A stretch of DNA of 64,000 nt from Pohlia nutans (taxonomy: Eukaryota; Streptophyta; Bryopsida; Bryales; Mniaceae), in contig CM040096.1 of assembly GCA_022496805.1 (NCBI GenBank), forward strand, positions 9,301,501 to 9,365,500. The letters run 5' to 3'. The first letter of the stretch is position 1, and each line of letters begins with the position of its first letter. A program made the translations under genes and the position numbers. Positions 34,652 through 46,736 of the stretch are shown piece after piece. The notes under the pieces were generated by a model. It saw nothing but the letters and a program-made list of their open reading frames with translations, had not been told where the DNA came from and ran no database searches.

Positions 34652-37335
34652 CACTACACTGAATAGCGTATTTAGTGTCCTGGGACACTATTTCTAAACC
34701 TGAACACTATTTAATTTTAGGGAGATATACTGATATAGTGTCCTCATGAGCAAAAAAATGAATGTAGTGTTTCAATGACATATGGCAACTTTATAATAAA
34801 TTTGGCATGCCACCTCATGTTACTCTCATTACTTAAAAAGAACATGACACTTTCAAAGAAAGTAGGAATGACAAGTGGCAAACTCCTATGTAGTGTCAAG
34901 GGACACTATTTCTCTTCACCTTTGAACGAATTGTGGTAAAAGACATCAATTCTCCTTGGACACTAAATACGCCTTTTAGTGTACACTAAATTGTGATTTA
35001 GTGTTCAGGACACTATTTCTCAACAATCACTATTTTATTTGTTGGAGATATAGTGTCTCTGTGAAAAAATTACTGTAAACTTTAAAATGACGAAAACTTC
35101 AAGTAAACCTTTTGGATGTCGTGCTCCCATGACGAATGGAAATTTTATAATAAACAAGGCATGCTAGTTCATGTCACTCTCATCACCTGGAAAGAACATG
35201 GCACTCTACGTGGAAGTGGGAATGAGAAGTGACAAACTACGTAGTAGGGACACTATTTTTCCTCACCTTCGAACGAACTTTGGTAAAAGACATCAAGTCT
35301 CGGTTGTCTCATTAGACACTAAATCACACTTTTAGTGCACTAAAAAAGTTGTATTTGGACACCAAGCAATAGCGTTAGAGCATGGTGCCCAAGACCGATT
35401 GACACCAAGCTACACTTAAATTACCATATATTGTGGGTGGGTGAATGGCATGGGTACATTCACCCATTTGGACAAATTATCATCTATTTGAAAAATTCTT
35501 CATCCATTTAAAACAAAATTTCTTCAAATTTGGATGAATTTTCCATAATAATTTGGAAAATAATTATTGGTAAAGCTTCTCGTAAATATTGTGGACTGCA
35601 CTATATGGTAATTTTAGTGTAGTGTCAATATAGGCCTTAGGCACCATGCATTGACACTATTCCTTAGTGCCCAAAGACCACCTTTTCTACAGTGACTGTC
35701 AAAATTGATCAAATGTTTGCAAGCACTTCATTCAATCCTTTTGGACGAAAAATAAACACATGAAATTGGAACTAGTAATTTTATTAACATTCTATGCAAT
35801 ATATAGTACATATTAGAGAAAAGAAGCCTTTGAATTAAAGTTCCACAAAAGACTAAGAAAAATCCAAAGTCCTCCCAAGCATTTGATCAGTTTTTCCAAC
35901 CCATGAAAGATGATCTCTCAATAATTTGTCCACCTCCCTTTTGTTGCTTTTACAACTGCAATTCTATGTAGCATACTTTCTACAGGTCGAGCCTCCTGCA
36001 ATCAACTGGAGTAATAGAGTCAAACTTCTACCACACGGTCCTACAATTCTATCAATCCATTTGGAGGGCTCTCATATCGATTGGGTCTCCCTTTGTGAAT
36101 TGATCAAAGGTATTCCATGGAATTCAAATCAAGCGATTGAGGCATTGAGCACACCAAGGTAGAAGAGTAAAATGTTGTCGTGAGAACCACTCTTGAAGCA
36201 TCTTCGTTATGTGAATGGAAGCATTGTCTTGTTGGAAGATGATACGAGAAGGGTCTAAGTTGAACTTGGAAATTACCATGTGGACGTTTTCCTTTAGAAC
36301 GTCACAATCAATCAATAACAAATTTGATTAGCGTGCCCCTCTACTTTGCATTTCAATTCAAGTCCATGAATGCACATACAAACCATAATCCCCCACATCC
36401 ATGTTTTACTGTTTGATTGATGGTTCGTACCGAAAGCGGCTCCGCCTGTTGTGTCCAACACCAAACCCTTCCATCTGAATTAAAACGGTTGATTTTACTC
36501 TTGTTTGAGAAGATAACCCAGTTTCAATCCTCTACGGTCTAGTGTTTATAGACTCTAGCAAACTCTAAACGTGCCTTTACATATTTGGAAGAAAGATGTG
36601 GCTTTTTCACCTTTGTCTGCAAACGTAAACCGGCTTTTTGAAGTGCACGCTTGATAATATAAGAGCTCACTCTCATTTCCAATACTTGTTGCGCAGACCT
36701 TGTTATATCTGCAGAAGTATCCACTCTTCTCCTGAGCCCCTGACTATTTCTAACACACACCTTTGTTCCTCCGCTCTATTCAACTTTTGAGGTCCACCTC
36801 CACGCAGGCATTCTACATAGGAAACATGTACCTAACGAAGGTTATAGACACTTCCCACACTCACATGTAGAGTATTTGCTATCTCTCTGTGTGAACATTC
36901 TCTCCGGAGCATTGAAACTACATTATCTTGAGTCTGTCGAGATAATGCTTTGGGCATCTTGAAACGCTGAAGAAGAAGGCCTATTCAATAGCGAGAATTA
37001 GTGCACCCAACTATCAGAGACTAGAGAAATCAAAGTTCTCCAAGTGCTAGTGGAAGATCTCTCACAAATATGCGCACATCAATTCATAGGTTTTTGCATT
37101 TCATGGGTTGTCAAAAGTGATCAAATGAGAGAGATGACCACTAGCTAGCCATCCATCTGTCCACACAAATGCATTGCCATCTATACAATTAGCTTTTTAT
37201 TTCAAGAATCTCAGTTTGAAATAGAAGGTGATCAACCTTTGAACTAGAGCATGCTACTTGTCAATTTGCAATCAATGACAATCAGAGTTGTGATTACGCA
37301 ACATTTGATCAATTTTGACAGTCACTGTACTAGTA
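34652..37335. mobile_element. CACTA-like element interrupted by Tc1
   Basis: Left end CACTACACTGAATAGCGTAT. Removing the Tc1 insertion (35690-37327) and one TA restores a right end CCACCTTTTCTACTAGTA, the same terminus as the 120-base CACTA MITEs. The flanking triplets TTC and TTT are an imperfect duplication. The body contains a roughly 335-base unit repeated in tandem (34666-34990 and 34998-35340). No CACTA transposase is seen. Confidence 0.65.
35690..37327 (-). mobile_element. Tc1-like transposon with decayed transposase
   Basis: A full-length element of 1638 bases flanked by TA (35688-35689 and 37328-37329). Its inverted ends are identical for 28 bases, beginning CAGTGACTGTCAAAATTGAT. 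On the minus strand it holds a Tc1-family transposase broken by stops and frameshifts: an N-terminal part about 36970-36540 (with RALQKAGLRLQTKVKKP), a central part 36321-36124 containing FQQDNASIH, which includes the second catalytic Asp, and a C-terminal part about 36120-35930 ending with the usual SM-x-RI-x-AVI-like segment. Subterminal copies of the end motif lie at about 35879-35908 and 37097-37126, inverted relative to the outer ends. It is not expected to be active. Confidence 0.9.
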
Positions 37336-37542
37336 TTTTGACTGTGGCTTATAGGGGTCTCATATGGATTCCTTGTGTTGATTCCCCTGTGAGTGCCACT
37401 TTCCCCTCTGAGCTTCAGAACTCGACACATGTTAAGACTTTCCTTCTACAAATAGATGACTAAGCTTAAGCAGGTGATTTTGTACACATGTCAAAACTCA
37501 AAATCACAGAGGAAAAGTGACACTTACGGGGGAATCAACACA

Positions 37543-37662
37543 CACTAGTAGAAAAGGTAGCACTCCCAAGGGACATGCCCAGGCAAAATCACTGTGCATG
37601 CGTGGAATTGGGCACTACTTGCCTGGGCATCTCCTTCGGCAATGCCACCTTTTCTACTAGTG
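37543..37662. mobile_element. 120-base CACTA-type MITE, copy 1
   Basis: Begins CACTAGTAGAAAAGGTAGCA and ends ACCTTTTCTACTAGTG, flanked by ACA on both sides. The centre is a fold-back (CCCAGGCAA / TTGCCTGGGC). Confidence 0.88.
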
Positions 37663-37669
37663 ACAGGGG

Positions 37670-37930
37670 AACCATATGAGCTCTCTGTGGCTTTGGATCA
37701 ATGTTCGGTCTCACTACTACGGATGCCGATGGTGTGTGACGGTGGGGCGAGACTCGCAGCGCTGGCACAAGGCCCCCGCACATCAACCTCAACCGCCGGC
37801 TGCAGCCGCGGCACCGGTATAAGCAGCACAATGTTCTCGTTGAAGGATTGATGAGATCCTGCAAGATGCCGCTGCGCTCTCAAATGCTCAAAAACCTTGC
37901 AGCCGTTTGCGATCACTGTTCACGGCTATT
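37670..37930. other. GC-rich island, no gene recognised
   Basis: Markedly more GC-rich than its neighbours, with open frames on both strands (for example minus 37916-37698). The frames lack a recognisable domain and codon-consistent exon borders. It could be an exon of an unknown gene, together with 38624-38978. Confidence 0.3.
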
Positions 37931-38619
37931 ACAGCCCTGGCTGAGCTTGTAAGACAATATTAAATGCCTTGCCGAAAATAGCGCGCCACTCTTATGCTTC
38001 CACATGTATTTTCATCAACTGAGGCTGCAACAGCCACAGTGAGGGTGAGTGGCAGACCATTTTGCCTGCAATTAAAGGGCTGTGGATGCTCTTACAGCAC
38101 AGGTCAACAAGCCATTGCAACGGTTAGTTTGTCACTGTATACAGTACTGTACATACAGCGTGTGGCCGGTGCACGCAGTCTGATTACTGCACTAACTTTG
38201 TCCTGCACTTTGTCCTGCACTATGAACCATTGTTTGGACTAATTAAAAACCAAAAAAAATATATAATTTTCCAGCATTTTGATCGTCAGTGGTGCTTTAC
38301 AAGGATCCATAGTGCTCATTTTTAACTTGTTCTATGAGACAGTGCACTCACCTTACAGATCGACAACATATATAAAAAAAACACAGGATATGATCTGGAT
38401 TCAATCAATATGGCTGAGAATAGTGCGCAAGTGACACTTGCTACTCACAAGTGTCAATCCGGGAGCTACTGAAATGATTGATGCAACACACCTCCTTCTC
38501 TTAAATTCTTGTAAGAGCAACTCCACCGCTTCAACTGAATATTGAACGTGAAATTAATGGTTTTCAGAGGGACTCGTCTCCACTTAATTCTTCCGAAGCA
38601 TGCAGTCGCACTGCAGCAA

Positions 38620-38980
38620 CGGATCAACACTCGCCACCACGTACGTTATCGGAGACGTCATCTGCGGTGATATATAGAGCCGATCGACGTACTGCGGTGA
38701 TCGAGGACTCGTACGTCAACTGTAGACAGCAGGAGCTCGATGTAGCGCGGTCTCGAAAGTGCGGAAGAGTACTGGCGGTCTCGGAGCATTGTAGCGTCCG
38801 CCCACGAAGTGCGGAAGGTCGTAGCGCGCGGTGATGCGGTGGACACAGTTGCCGGCGCCTCTCCACCAAAGTAACGGTCACATTCCATATTCAGTTCGCG
38901 GTGGAGTTGCTCTAAAGAATGCATGAATATCATAGCACCTTGGATATCCTGATTCTTCCTTGAGCATATGGAACACACAT
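38620..38980. other. GC-rich island, no gene recognised
   Basis: CpG-rich with overlapping minus-strand frames (38978-38658 and 38881-38624). A TATA-like GATATATAGAGC lies at about 38668 on the plus strand. No domain is recognised; it may be a promoter or 5' exon of an unseen gene. Confidence 0.3.
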
Positions 38981-39213
38981 TTCGTTAAAACTGAACTATT
39001 AAATTGGAAAAGTGATGGGGAGTGTTGCTCTCTTCAATAGAGATAGGTCCCCAATTTTTCTACACTACTCTGATTCGTGGAATAAGAGTGTTGCAGAAAA
39101 ATTGGGGACCTATTTCTATTGAGAAGGGCAACAATCCCTATCACTTTTCCAATTTGGTAGTCCAATTTAATGAAATATGATCCAATTTTAACGAAATGTG
39201 TGCTATGGGCCCA
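38963..39213. mobile_element. Fold-back MITE
   Basis: Outer inverted blocks ACACATTTCGTTAAAA / TTTTAACGAAATGTGT and an inner hairpin of about 60-base arms (AAATTGGAAAAGTGATGGGG ... ATCACTTTTCCAATTT). Exact limits are uncertain by a few bases. Confidence 0.7.
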
Positions 39214-40716
39214 GAGCTTGAGATGAAAGCTGCAAGTACAGATTTACCATCAAAGGAGATAAGGCTGACCTCCCGAGTCTCGTATTTATCATCCATATCA
39301 ACTGAGTGGTTCACTGGAGCTCAGTGATCTCAAAACTGGCTAAAATTAGCTGGATTTCTATCCAAAAAATGGGGCTGCTAAATATACAAAGAAAGAAAAT
39401 GATTTTTTTTTTTAAATGTAGCGAGAATGCTCATCATGTTATAAATATTTAGCAACTTCATGAGGTGATATCTGCGGATATCATCATGGTATCACCTTAA
39501 CATATCAAGGGTATTGCCGGATATTATAGAGGTATCGTGAGTAGTACATTCACAAGGTAGCAAAAGTACCTACCATTTATGTGGGAGGTAGCACCCTATG
39601 CTAAATGTCATAAAATGGTTCTGAGATCACTGCTGGAGCTATATTACTTGCTTTCAAGTTTCAAACCTTGTTCCACAAAGCCTTCATGATGGACTGCACT
39701 GTGCAAAGGACTGATGTATGACAACGCATAGTGACAGGTGTTAATCAGATGGCAGGGCGATAATACATGGGTAGTTGATTTAAACTGAGTAAGATGAACC
39801 TTTTGAGCTTTAAATGTATTGTATAACAAAGATCGTGCACACATGCACGCCACCAGTGATTTATTTTTTTCAATTTTCCCAGGTAGCCAGCTTTTTCCAC
39901 AATACTGCCTGTGGTGATACTTGAGACATTGTCATGATCTTATTCTCAGTCCACAACACAAAAACCCAAAAATGTTTATTCTTTGTATATTTTCTATAAA
40001 AAGATGTCTATTTTGTAATTATTCCATACTATCTTGTATGTTCTATAGTCAAATTTCACTTCTATGTGCCCATGCTCTGCTGTTTTTGCCTATATCTATG
40101 ATGGTTTTGCTTCAATTTGGGTTCGGATATCACTATTTGAACTCTCATTATTAGAGAATTCTCTCATTTTAATGAAAACAATGTTTTGGGTGATACTTGG
40201 TGTTACCTAGGCAAAATTTGACTACTCATCTAACTTTTCTTAAGTATTTGGCTATTTTTCCTTTCATATTTCAAAATCCTTCATTAAAATTAGCCACTGC
40301 ATTTCAAGTGTCACAATTGCGTTATTTTTAGCTGAAAAAAATCATTGCATGTCACAACGGTTCTGCTTAGAAAATACTATCTGTGCTATTTCCGGAACAG
40401 TGCAATCTAGGACACTACTAGGTTGTTCTGTATAGGAGTTCTACACGACAGTTCCATCGGTGGAACCATCTTTGTTGTGCTTGTATGCAAAGCTTGTATT
40501 ATATAATATATAGGATAATTTTGTATAAATGTATTGAACTTCAAATTGACCAAAGTCTGTACTCACAAGTCACAAGTGAAATACTAGAATAGAACAATCA
40601 ACTTACTGACTCAGAACTCTTTTGTATCACCCCTTGATAACCAATGTTTTCAAAAGTATCCATCATCCACCCCGTGGATTGTGTGTTTGAGAATTTAAAC
40701 CCATGTAGGATGTAAT

Positions 40717-41293
40717 TTAGCCCCTAAACGTCCAACCGTCTAGGAAGTGGACGATGTACAGAATCAAACACAGTTTTCTCATCCGTCATTGACTTTTTGC
40801 AGTGTGGACTTTTTACTATATATTTTACGGGAAGTTAACTTCGTGCATTTGTGATCTAATTAAAAAGGGGATGATTTGTGAAAATTTTATGCTTCATTTC
40901 ATGTTGTAGCGATTCACCCAAAATTTTGAAGATTTCAGAGTAAAAGGGCTCTTAAAAAAGTCAATTCATAAAAATAAGCAACCAAAAAATCTCCAAAAAT
41001 CGCTACACTTAGAGTATTACATTTCAACCAATCACAACAAATTTCATCCACAAATTGTCAATATCTTATTCGTAATTGAATTACAAAATATTTTTGAATT
41101 TCAAGTTTCAATTTTTATACAAAAATATTGGTGACAGCAATCGCAATTCTAACTGTATGAATAGAATCTAAAATTGATAATGTACAACTTTTATTCATAC
41201 ATCAAGTTCAAAATACCCCTCTAGGTTGCATTTTATTATGCATCTTTGCAAAACTGCCGAATTTGGAAAGAAATGAGGACGTTTAGGGGTTAA
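40717..41293. mobile_element. TTAA-bounded element T1
   Basis: 577 bases. The left boundary reads TTAG (one change from TTAA) followed by CCCCTAAACGTCCAACCGTC; the right end is GAGGACGTTTAGGGGTTAA. Intact across the site that is interrupted by a MITE in 45898-46928. Confidence 0.88.
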
Positions 41294-41965
41294 AAGATAG
41301 GTAGGTTGCACTTATAAAGTGGAAAAACCTATTCTCGTCACTTTAAGCGAATTAACATATATGAGTTCAGAACTTGGCATGTAGAAAGTGTCCAATCACA
41401 TGAGTATATAACAACACATTTTTTTGTAGATACATGAATGTGATAAAAACAAGTTCAAAGTGTATTTTTTTCACAAGATTTTTTTAATGCATTCGAAAAT
41501 CAAAATCATTAATTTCATTGTTTAAAAAGAATCATAATTTTTCTAAATCCAAACAAAAATATTATGAATTTTTGAAGTTCAACTACGCAATTGAACTAAT
41601 ACATAAGAACTTTATGATTTATGTATTTGCAAGATATACCAGTATTAGAGGGTAGTTTGGAGTTAGAGATAAAAATGGATTTCTCCACCTTACAACAAAA
41701 AAATATCATTCAAAATTTATGACTTACTTATTCATGAACTTCCAATCAAGTGTCTAGATGACATTTAAGGTGGCTTTTGATTGAGCGTGTACACCTTCTG
41801 AAATTGGATGTTCCAATCTTTTCCATTCATGACATATCCGGAATTGGAAAGTTCAACTTTGCTTTCCCAATGAGACAAACGTGAAATCCAAATCGGAACG
41901 TCACCTGTCTGGGCCTACAAATGTGACACGTGAAGAAGCTCCCTATGAATGTGACACGTGAAGAC

Positions 41966-42531
41966 CCCGGGTACGCAACTCCCATATTATATGCCCCTAA
42001 TTATAATCACTTACATTGCATTTTAGTTCAATTAAAAGTGATATAACTTGTTTTAATGTAAGAAACTCTTGTAGTCCTTCTAACAAGGAATTTAAAAATG
42101 TAATTATATACAGGAACCAAATATTCTTTGAAGACAATTTTAGCATTAAAAACCTGATTATATGATTTTTTTAATACATGTAGCATAGGCCAAGCTACCC
42201 AAATTTTTGGGCTTTTTAACAAAATTCAAGATTGTTTTATTATAAATAAATCACTGCAAATGACTTTTAATTTTAATTGGAGGCAACTTCTCGTATGAGT
42301 TTTTAATAATTATACATGGGTGTTTCAATTCTTTATATACAATGTGGAGCTTTTTTTTAATAAGTATGCAACCCAACATTTTCTACATCTCATTTTATTT
42401 AATTTGGTCTTCACCTAACTTTTTTATCTATTTTTTTTTAATATAGTTTGATATAATTTTTACAAAAGCTAAACTCTACGCCGTTTTAATGCCGACGCTC
42501 CCTGCATATAATATAGGAGTTGAGTACCCGG
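41966..42531. mobile_element. MITE with CCCGGGTAC ends and 8-base duplication
   Basis: 566 bases, ends CCCGGGTACGCAACTCCCAT and ATAGGAGTTGAGTACCCGG, flanked by GTGAAGAC (41958-41965 and 42532-42539). The 8-base duplication suggests a hAT relation. AT-rich, non-coding. Confidence 0.82.
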
Positions 42532-42762
42532 GTGAAGACACGATGAGTCGACTTCTCAATGTGGATCATCATTCCTTGTCAACCCAAAAAGAAGCATGGA
42601 AAACATCAAAAGGTACAAGGGTGAAAAAATTCCCATGAGTCAAAGTTTACAATCTGAACCTTCGAGTCCCAATGGAACACCGTCCTCACTATGGATGGCA
42701 TTTTGTAATTAGTATAATTACCAACACTAAATACCATTATTTATTAGTGTGCTGGTGCGAAC

Positions 42763-43042
42763 ATGATTTCTCTAAATCCCCGGTGGTCTTGAATGAATGG
42801 GGACAAAAGTGCCCCCTATTTTTGTCCGGTTCAGGGCCCACCTTAAAAAACAACCCCCTCCTCCAATGGTTTTTTATTCCCAAAAGAGGTCCCCCTAGGG
42901 TAAACTGGGGCCGTAGGCACCATATTTGCAAAAAAAAAATTCCAAAAAAAGCACCGAAGGTGCCCAAAATGGAAATTTCAGAAAAAGGAGGGGTGGATGA
43001 ATAGTGCCCCGCATTCAAGACCACCGGGGATTTAGAGACGGG
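42763..43042. mobile_element. Mutator-like MITE, copy 2
   Basis: 280 bases flanked by the 9-base repeat GGTGCGAAC (42754-42762 and 43043-43051). Inverted ends share CTCTAAATCCCCGGTGGTCT. The centre matches copy 1 at 32335, including CCACCTTAAAAAACAACCC. Confidence 0.88.
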
Positions 43043-43448
43043 GGTGCGAACGCTCAACTCAGTCTCTTGCTTTCATAGACCTGGAGCCTGCAGTGACACC
43101 CATGACTCCTATAAATATTTATTATTATTTTTAAGCAATGGAAAAGACAATTTCATTGCAAGGGACAGGTCAGAGATAGACATGATTTCATTTCAGGATG
43201 ACATCATCATTTAGTAACAGGAAAGGTGAGGTTGAAATGTGATAGCCATGGTTCATATTGGCTGTGAACACTGCATGCACCAAGAGGTCGGGCATTGATG
43301 TAAGAGGCTAACAAACTCTACTGACATCATCGGGTTGGCAGATTCGGCCCTCCAATGATTTTGTAAAATTGTCTTCCATGCTAACAGCATCTCCACTATG
43401 TGTGTAGGAAAAAAAACAAAAAAAAACACACACAAAAAACTGAATTCC

Positions 43449-43568
43449 TACTACTAGAAAAGGTGGCAATGTCGAGGGAGATGTTCAGGCAAGTAGTACT
43501 CAATTCCAAGCATGCACAATGATTTTTCCTGGGCATGTCTTTGGGGAGCGCCACCTTGTCTACTAGTG
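43449..43568. mobile_element. 120-base CACTA-type MITE, copy 2
   Basis: Same length and content as copy 1, flanked by TCC. The left end is mutated to TACTACTAGAAAAGG; the right end ACTAGTG is intact. Confidence 0.85.
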
Positions 43569-43709
43569 TCCTGCAAATAACATATTTTAAGATGCGTTAT
43601 ATGGACACTAGATGTCTGATAAGTTATGAATATTCAAAATATTGAACCACCATATATGATGTAACTATATTTTAATTAGGGACAGTATTCCAGATAAGGT
43701 AACTATGCC

Positions 43710-44629
43710 TTAACCGCTAAAGAACCATGCTTATCCCTAAAATTTTATCATTTTCTCGTGATGCTTTCAAAAAGGCAGTTGTATCTCTTAATTGGTGTTC
43801 ATGTAAAAAACTTCACCGTTGAAGCTCAAAGAAGACTTAGTTGTGAGACTGTATATCAATTTTTAAAACAATCTACCGTATATATTAAATGATTATAACG
43901 TTTGATCATGAGTTTTTTTTTTAAATTTTAAATTGAGCAAAATCAACAAGTCATTCACTGCAAACATTCTCATAAATTCTAGAACCATGATTAGCGTTTG
44001 AAATTTCACAATCATACAAAGATGTAATGTATCTTGGTGCTCACAGAAAATAGTGTTCTAAAACTAAATTCTACAACAATGATTGATTCTCAAAGATTTA
44101 TGTTTAGGTGAAGTGACTTGTTGGTGACTCGTTGAGCCGGTGTTTGTGATTGTTATTAATTGTTATATTGCATAAAATGTGTAAAGATTTCAAAAAAATT
44201 GGGATATTCTAAAAATTCCAAAATAATATAAAATATGTAAAAAAATTCCAAAGATTCTAGAAATATTTTATTTTAAATATGTTTAAACATTTTCCGTAAT
44301 TATTATATAGAATTTATGATGTAGTAATGGCAAATGGTTTATATATTGTACACTTATTTTTGACATATGTGACGCCCTAGTGTGAAAACGCCTTCCAAGT
44401 CATCAACCTCCCTAACTACCATATCCCAAGTTCACATGGGTTAACGTTTTAGTTTTTCCCCAGTGAATCAATCAACGTAATTGCAAATCTTGAAGATTTT
44501 TGTGTTCTCGTAACGGACATTTACAATTCTCTAGTTAACATGGAGTCAAAATTATGAATTCCAAAAAAGTTATTAAAGTAATGAAATTATTCTTGGACAC
44601 ATGAGTTCACCTAGTTCTTTAGGAGTTAA
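43710..44629. mobile_element. Probable TTAA-bounded element T10
   Basis: 920 bases. Ends read inward TTAACCGCTAAAGAACCATG and TTAACTCCTAAAGAACTAGG. A single copy here; its length and lack of a partner lower certainty. Confidence 0.65.
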
Positions 44630-44871
44630 AGGGAGCATTTACCTTAAAACGTGCGTATTTACTACAATGTGACATTTCATATGTGAAATGTCACACTATA
44701 GCAATGTACGGGGAGATCCGGTAGGTAGTGTAAAATCAGCCAAATGGAATTGCCACATTACCGGTTGAAACTCATAGTTTTAGGCTAAAATCTAAATAAA
44801 ATTTTGTGATACTCGTGTGTTACGTAGGTGAAACATGGGTAATAATCATATGGGTTCTTGTTTAACCCCTA

Positions 44872-45455
44872 ACCGTCCCGACGTCCATATTTTGGACGTT
44901 TTTGGGGTAGATTCACCTTTGAAGAGCTGTAACTTTCTCAAAAAGTGTTTGATTTTGATGAAATTTTGGAAAAACAAACCACATGATGTATAATTTTAGT
45001 GGAAAAAATCTCAGATCAATCCAAGATGTATTGAACTTCTGGGGATCATTTTAAAGTAGTTGCATTTGTTTTGGATAGTTTTTGTGCATTTTGATGGCTG
45101 AAACTTTGGAGGCTTGTATCTCCTTCATCCCATGTTCGTTTTCAATAAAAAAAAATCATTGGGTTGGATTTCCCTTGAAGTTTAGTTATCATGGTAAAAA
45201 ATTTCATGTCAATCCATGTTGTTTTGAATGTTTGGGAGTCATTTTAGTGCACAGGTCTAGTTTGGACACATTTTGCCTTTTGGGTCAAATCGGTCACTTT
45301 TCGGGCTACTTTTTGACATTGCAAGGCCATTTTAGGGCACATTAAATTTTTTTCATGAGGCTTTAACTGTGTTGCTCGGAAAATTTCAACATCCTTTTCT
45401 AACACTAAAACACTATGATTTTGTCCCAAAAAAGTTAGGGACGCTCAGGGGTTAA
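44872..45455. mobile_element. TTAA-bounded element T3, copy 2
   Basis: 584 bases. Begins TTAACCCCTAACCGTCCCGA and ends GGACGCTCAGGGGTTAA. Inverted relative to 3625-4438. Confidence 0.82.
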
Positions 45456-45602
45456 AACCGGTTGCTTTTGTAAAATATTGAATTTTAACTAGTTTCCTTG
45501 GAAAATTTCCCGTTTAGTGCAGTGCAGTAGACACGCACGCTTCAAGATAAATACTCCCTTTAAAATATAATTACCTTAGTGGTGATTATTGGTGCACTAA
45601 CC

Positions 45603-45835
45603 TTAACCTCTAAACATCCCAAAGATTCTTTCTGAGTATTGCATTTTTTGGGACAAGCATTTGATTGTTGCCATATTTCACTAGACTAACATATTGAAGT
45701 ACACAAATGTATATGTGTACACAACATGTTTAAGTACATGTCACAAATTACATGAGAAAATTATAATCCTGATTCTACTTTTATATATGTATATGTGTGT
45801 GTGGATGGAGACCTATGGGGATCTTTCAGGGTTGA
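45603..45835. mobile_element. Possible TTAA-bounded element, 233 bases
   Basis: Begins TTAACCTCTAAACATCCCAA; the right end is ATCTTTCAGGGTTGA, with TTGA instead of TTAA. Similar in length to T6 but not clearly similar in sequence. Confidence 0.5.
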
Positions 45836-46293
45836 TGCTTCCTAAAAGATAAAAGTTGATAAGCACAGTTTCACAGTGACAACTGTTTTAGAGTAAGTTA
45901 TCTCCTAAATGCCTACAACCCTCTCCAGATTTGGAGAATTGTAAAGATGTATTATTTAATGCAACTAAGAGGGATATTTTGAACTTGATGTGTGAATAAA
46001 AGTTTTATATTATGAATTTTAGATTCTATTTATACAATTAAATTTATGATAGCAATCACCAATATTTTTGTATAAAATTTGAAACGTAAAACTCAAAACT
46101 CTTTTTTAATTCAAATATGAGTAAGATATTGACAAATTGTGGATGAAATTTGTTGTGATGGGTTGAAATGTAATAATCTAAATGTAGTGATTCTTGGAGA
46201 TTTTTTGGTTGCTTAATTTTATGAGTTGACTTTTTCAAGAGCACTTTTCATCTATTTTGAACTAAGATCTTAGAAATTTTTGGTGAATCACTA

Positions 46294-46323
46294 AGGTAGG
46301 ATGTCCTAAAACCACCACCCCCC

Positions 46324-46360
<37 letters not shown>

Positions 46361-46736
46361 TATGACATGTAGACCTTTCTTGGGACCACCATAGTTGAGA
46401 CTCAAAACCACCACAATTGAGACTCAAAACCGCCAATTTCACTATTCAAGTAGACCAATGGCATGCCAAGCATTGCGAAGAAATAGTTGGTGGTTTTGGG
46501 AGTGAAAATTAGTACCACATGGTGTAGACATGGGGAATCCTAGAGGTCTAATTTGGGTCACAAAGTTCTTTTCACTTCGAAAATTTGTATCAATTTGAAT
46601 ATTGAAAATTAGATTGCGAAAATTTGTGCATTCCGTGAGAAATCTTCTTCCAAGTAACCGAAAAATATTTCTCATAAATAACCTTGTTAAAATGAGGCCA
46701 TATTTCTTAAGTTGGTGGTTTTAGGACATCCTACCT
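46294..46736. mobile_element. TA-flanked MITE (AGGTAGGATGTCC ends)
   Basis: 443 bases with inverted ends AGGTAGGATGTCCTAAAACC, flanked by TA on both sides. It interrupts T1 copy 45898-46928; the related T1 copy at 40717-41293 keeps the intact site with one TA (near 40912). It contains a poly-C tract. It looks like a mariner-type MITE. Confidence 0.85.
46327..46357. repeat. Poly-C tract inside the 46294 MITE
   Basis: About 30 C in a row, directly after ACCACCCCCCAACC. Predicted proline or glycine runs across it are artefacts. Confidence 0.85.

Noticed and set aside
42672..43057. Frames of about 106-110 codons on both strands
   Set aside because: They translate the Mutator-like MITE at 42763-43042; the strands mirror each other because of the inverted ends.
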